From: UBA966 sp046350355
Lineage (GTDB): Bacteria > Planctomycetota > Phycisphaerae > Phycisphaerales > SM1A02
Length of the DNA stretch: 64,000 bases
Assembly (NCBI GenBank): GCA_046350355.1
Contig: JAXMAN010000002.1
Coordinates: 186,001 to 250,000, forward strand
Direction of reading: 5' to 3'
Every line of letters begins with the position of its first letter. Position 1 is the stretch's first letter. This document shows positions 60,735 to 64,000 of this stretch, in pieces. The position numbers and the translations under genes are program-made. The notes under the pieces were generated by a model, which saw only the letters and a program-made list of their open reading frames with translations, did no database searches and was not told where the DNA came from.

Positions 60735-62127
60735 GCGCGCGTCTCCTGGAGCGCCGCGGCGGGATCCTCAAGCGACGCCGGCTCGGGCACGTCGATGCTC
60801 CCCGCCGAGGGCCGCAGCGCCAGCGGCTGCGTCGCCATCGGCGCGGCGTGGCGCACATCGGCGCGGACCGAGCGGATCGCGGGATAGACCAGCAGGCGCA
60901 GCGCCGCGCTCGCGCCGAAGATCCACAGGTACGCGTCCATGCCCACGCCGATCGTGCGCAGCATCCCCGCGCCCAGCAGCGTGCCCGCCGTCGCCGCGAA
61001 GCTGTTGAGCAGCATGTAGGTCGCCATGAGGCTGGTGCGCTCGCGCTCGCGGATGGTCTCGAGCGCCAGGAAGAAGAAGCCCAGTTCGAAGGCGCCGAAC
61101 ATCGCGCCCGTCAGCGCCTGCAGCGCCAGCAGGTAGCCGAAGCTCGGGCTGATCATCCACAGCGCGCTCAGCGGCACGATGCCCGCCGCGCCCAGCAGGA
61201 AGAGCCGGCGCGCGCCGTGGCGCTGCGCGTAGGCGCTCCAGAAGGGGGCGGTGAGGCTCTTGGCCGCGAAGCCCGCGGCGATCATCGCCAGCACGCCGCT
61301 GTCGCTGAAGCCAAGCTGGCGGCTCATGAAGGGGGTGAAGAAGGGCTGCGCGACCTGCACCGCGACGGTCATCAGCACCATCGCGCCCAGCAGCCGGCCG
61401 TCCGTCTCCGCGCGCACGCGGCCCAGGAACTCCGCGCCGCCGACATGGCGGTGCTGGCGCGGATCCAGCCCGGGCGCCTCGCTCTGGTGCTTGAGGAACC
61501 AGACGCTCCACAGCCGGCTGGCGCCCGCGAGCACGAAGACCGCCGCGAAGGCCGTCATGAGCCCGATGTCCACGCCCGTGCGGAAGCCCAGCAGGCGCTC
61601 GGCCTTGCCCGGATCGCCCAGCGCCAGGATGAGCCCGCCCAGCAGCAGCGAGCCCAGGATCGAGAGCTGGTAGACGCGCGAGCGCCACCCGAAGTAGCGC
61701 ACGCGGATGCGCCGCGGAAAGAGCGCGCCGACCCAGGTGTTCCACGCGGGCGCGGCGCCGAGGTTCACGGCCCAGTAGAGGCTGGCGACCGCGAAGAGGC
61801 ACCAGGTGGGCATCGCGCCCATCGCGGCGGCGATCACCATCGGCAGGAAGCTCGCGCCCTGGATCGAGGCGCAGAGCATGATCCACCGCCGCGGCGAGCC
61901 GAGCTTGCGCACGCCCCAGGGGGCGCAGAGCTGCAGCAGCGCGCCCACGAGCTGCGGCACCGTCGCCACGAGCGCGGCGACCTGCTCGTTCTTTCCCAGC
62001 GCGAGCGCGAAGAGCGGGAAGTTCGTCTCCCCCAGCCCGACCATGAACGCGTGCGTGACACCGTCGCCGGTGCAGTGGCGCAGGTCGGAGCGAAGCGTGG
62101 AGGTTTGGGCGGGAGGCTCCGCGTCGG

Positions 62128-62131
<4 letters not shown>
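60731..62131 (-). CDS. MFS transporter
   Basis: 466 residues with about twelve hydrophobic segments in two halves of six, a basic loop (RRIRVRYFGWRSR) between TM4 and TM5, and a central charged linker (about 220-240). Substrate unknown. GTG starts overlap stops at both ends (62131 with the secretin-like gene, 60731 with the GT39 gene), so the three genes are translationally coupled. Confidence 0.85.
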
Positions 62132-63432
<1,301 letters not shown>

Positions 63433-63582
63433 TCGACCTCCTGGACGGGGGCAACGGACGCGCCGACCCGGTGGCCGGCCCCCGAAGTGTACGGTTGGCC
63501 TGCGGGAATCCGTTGCGCGAAACGGCCCGATCGGGGCGGGATTCCCGGACGAGAGCGTCTCCTGCGGCCCTCCGCAGGGGCC

Positions 63583-64000
63583 TCAGCCCGGTGGCGCGGT
63601 CTGCGCCGCCGCAGGCGCCGCCGCCGGCGTGGCCGGCGGGGTGGCGGCGGTGCCCTCCAGCCGGGCCAGCGCGCGCTCGGTCTCCGCCAGCGCCCAGAGC
63701 GCCATCGCCTGGGCGGCCAGCGGCTGCGAGGCGTCGCTGGGCGAGGCCAGGACGCCGCCGACCGCGCGCGTCGGATTGGGCGCGACGAGCGCGATCGTCT
63801 CGTCCGCGGTGAGCTGGCGCAGGAAGCGCGTCGCCAGGCGCAGCGAGCGCGCGTTGCGCGCGTCGCGCTGCGCGGCCTCGGCGGCGGGGAGCGCGGGCTG
63901 GAGCGCGGGCTCGGCGGTGAGCAGCGCGACCAGGAGCTGGGCGCGCGTCGACTGGCTGGAGGCGCGCCCCGCGCGCGAGCCCGTGAGCGCGTACGCGCCG
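63583..64000 (-). CDS. C-terminal part of an Ala-rich protein, 5' end outside the window
   Basis: About 138 residues are visible. The chain is Ala/Leu/Arg-rich and helical (AQLLVALLTAEPALQPALP, then RNARSLRLATRFLRQL, then QAMALWALAETERALARLEG), suggesting TPR- or HEAT-like repeats, and ends in a Pro/Ala tail (TPPATPAAAPAAAQTAPPG). The frame stays open to the edge. It lies 150 bases upstream of the secretin-like gene on the same strand. No family recognised. Confidence 0.6.
   Translation of the reverse strand, partial: GAYALTGSRAGRASSQSTRAQLLVALLTAEPALQPALPAAEAAQRDARNARSLRLATRFLRQLTADETIALVAPNPTRAVGGVLASPSDASQPLAAQAMALWALAETERALARLEGTAATPPATPAAAPAAAQTAPPG

Overview
The window is a GC-rich (about 70 %) bacterial chromosome segment that I read as a planctomycete of the Phycisphaerae/Phycisphaerales type. 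The clues are a PVC-type DUF1080 / sugar-dehydrogenase / cytochrome c fusion, a DUF1559-like pseudopilin, two short secreted proteins with PEP-CTERM-like tails, and a secreted metalloprotease ending in two dockerin-like 'DLNGDG.VDG.DLG.LLA.W' repeats. The assignment rests on domain repertoire only. No tRNA, rRNA, CRISPR array, insertion sequence or phage gene was seen.

Layout. 1-7.2 kb (minus strand): rne, dxr and the start of an RseP-type site-2 protease, preceded by ptsI. 7.2-9.1 kb: dnaK with a clear intrinsic terminator. 9.4-14.1 kb: an IMPase-family phosphatase coupled to a membrane endonuclease/exonuclease/phosphatase protein, a pseudopilin, and an ECF sigma / membrane anti-sigma pair. 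14.1-20.6 kb: an ABC-F ATPase, a PEP-CTERM-like protein, a small anchored protein, a fold-type IV PLP enzyme lacking its usual cofactor Glu, and an M48 protease. 20.6-25 kb: a seven-repeat Ig/PKD-like secreted protein and a second PEP-CTERM protein. 25.2-29.6 kb: a small membrane protein divergent from dnaE. 29.6-34.0 kb: a transglutaminase-like protein facing a four-gene minus-strand unit (NYN nuclease, pdxH, two membrane proteins). 34.0-34.8 kb: rpsU-rsfS with overlapping codons. 34.8-39.9 kb: an alpha/beta hydrolase facing the PVC cytochrome fusion. 39.9-47.6 kb: trmB, an S41 lipoprotein, a DUF4139-like protein, the dockerin-bearing metalloprotease and a SET-domain protein. 47.6-49.7 kb: a STAS protein, a tandem ClpX-type zinc-ribbon protein and a histidine kinase. 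49.7-57.2 kb: three tandem paralogues of a large secreted protein family I do not recognise. 57.3-64 kb: a small protein divergent from a MacB-like permease, then a coupled trio (secretin-N-domain-like protein, MFS transporter, GT39-like membrane protein) and the 3' end of another gene.

Two things stand out. First, the three-gene paralogue cassette (49702-57207): each protein is 817-842 residues with its own signal peptide, and they share collinear motifs. Second, at least ten start codons lack a Shine-Dalgarno sequence and sit only 6-10 nt downstream of a TANNNT hexamer, the pattern of leaderless transcription. In two divergent pairs the same or overlapping hexamers appear to serve both genes at near-equal spacing. 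These sites also decide several start codons.
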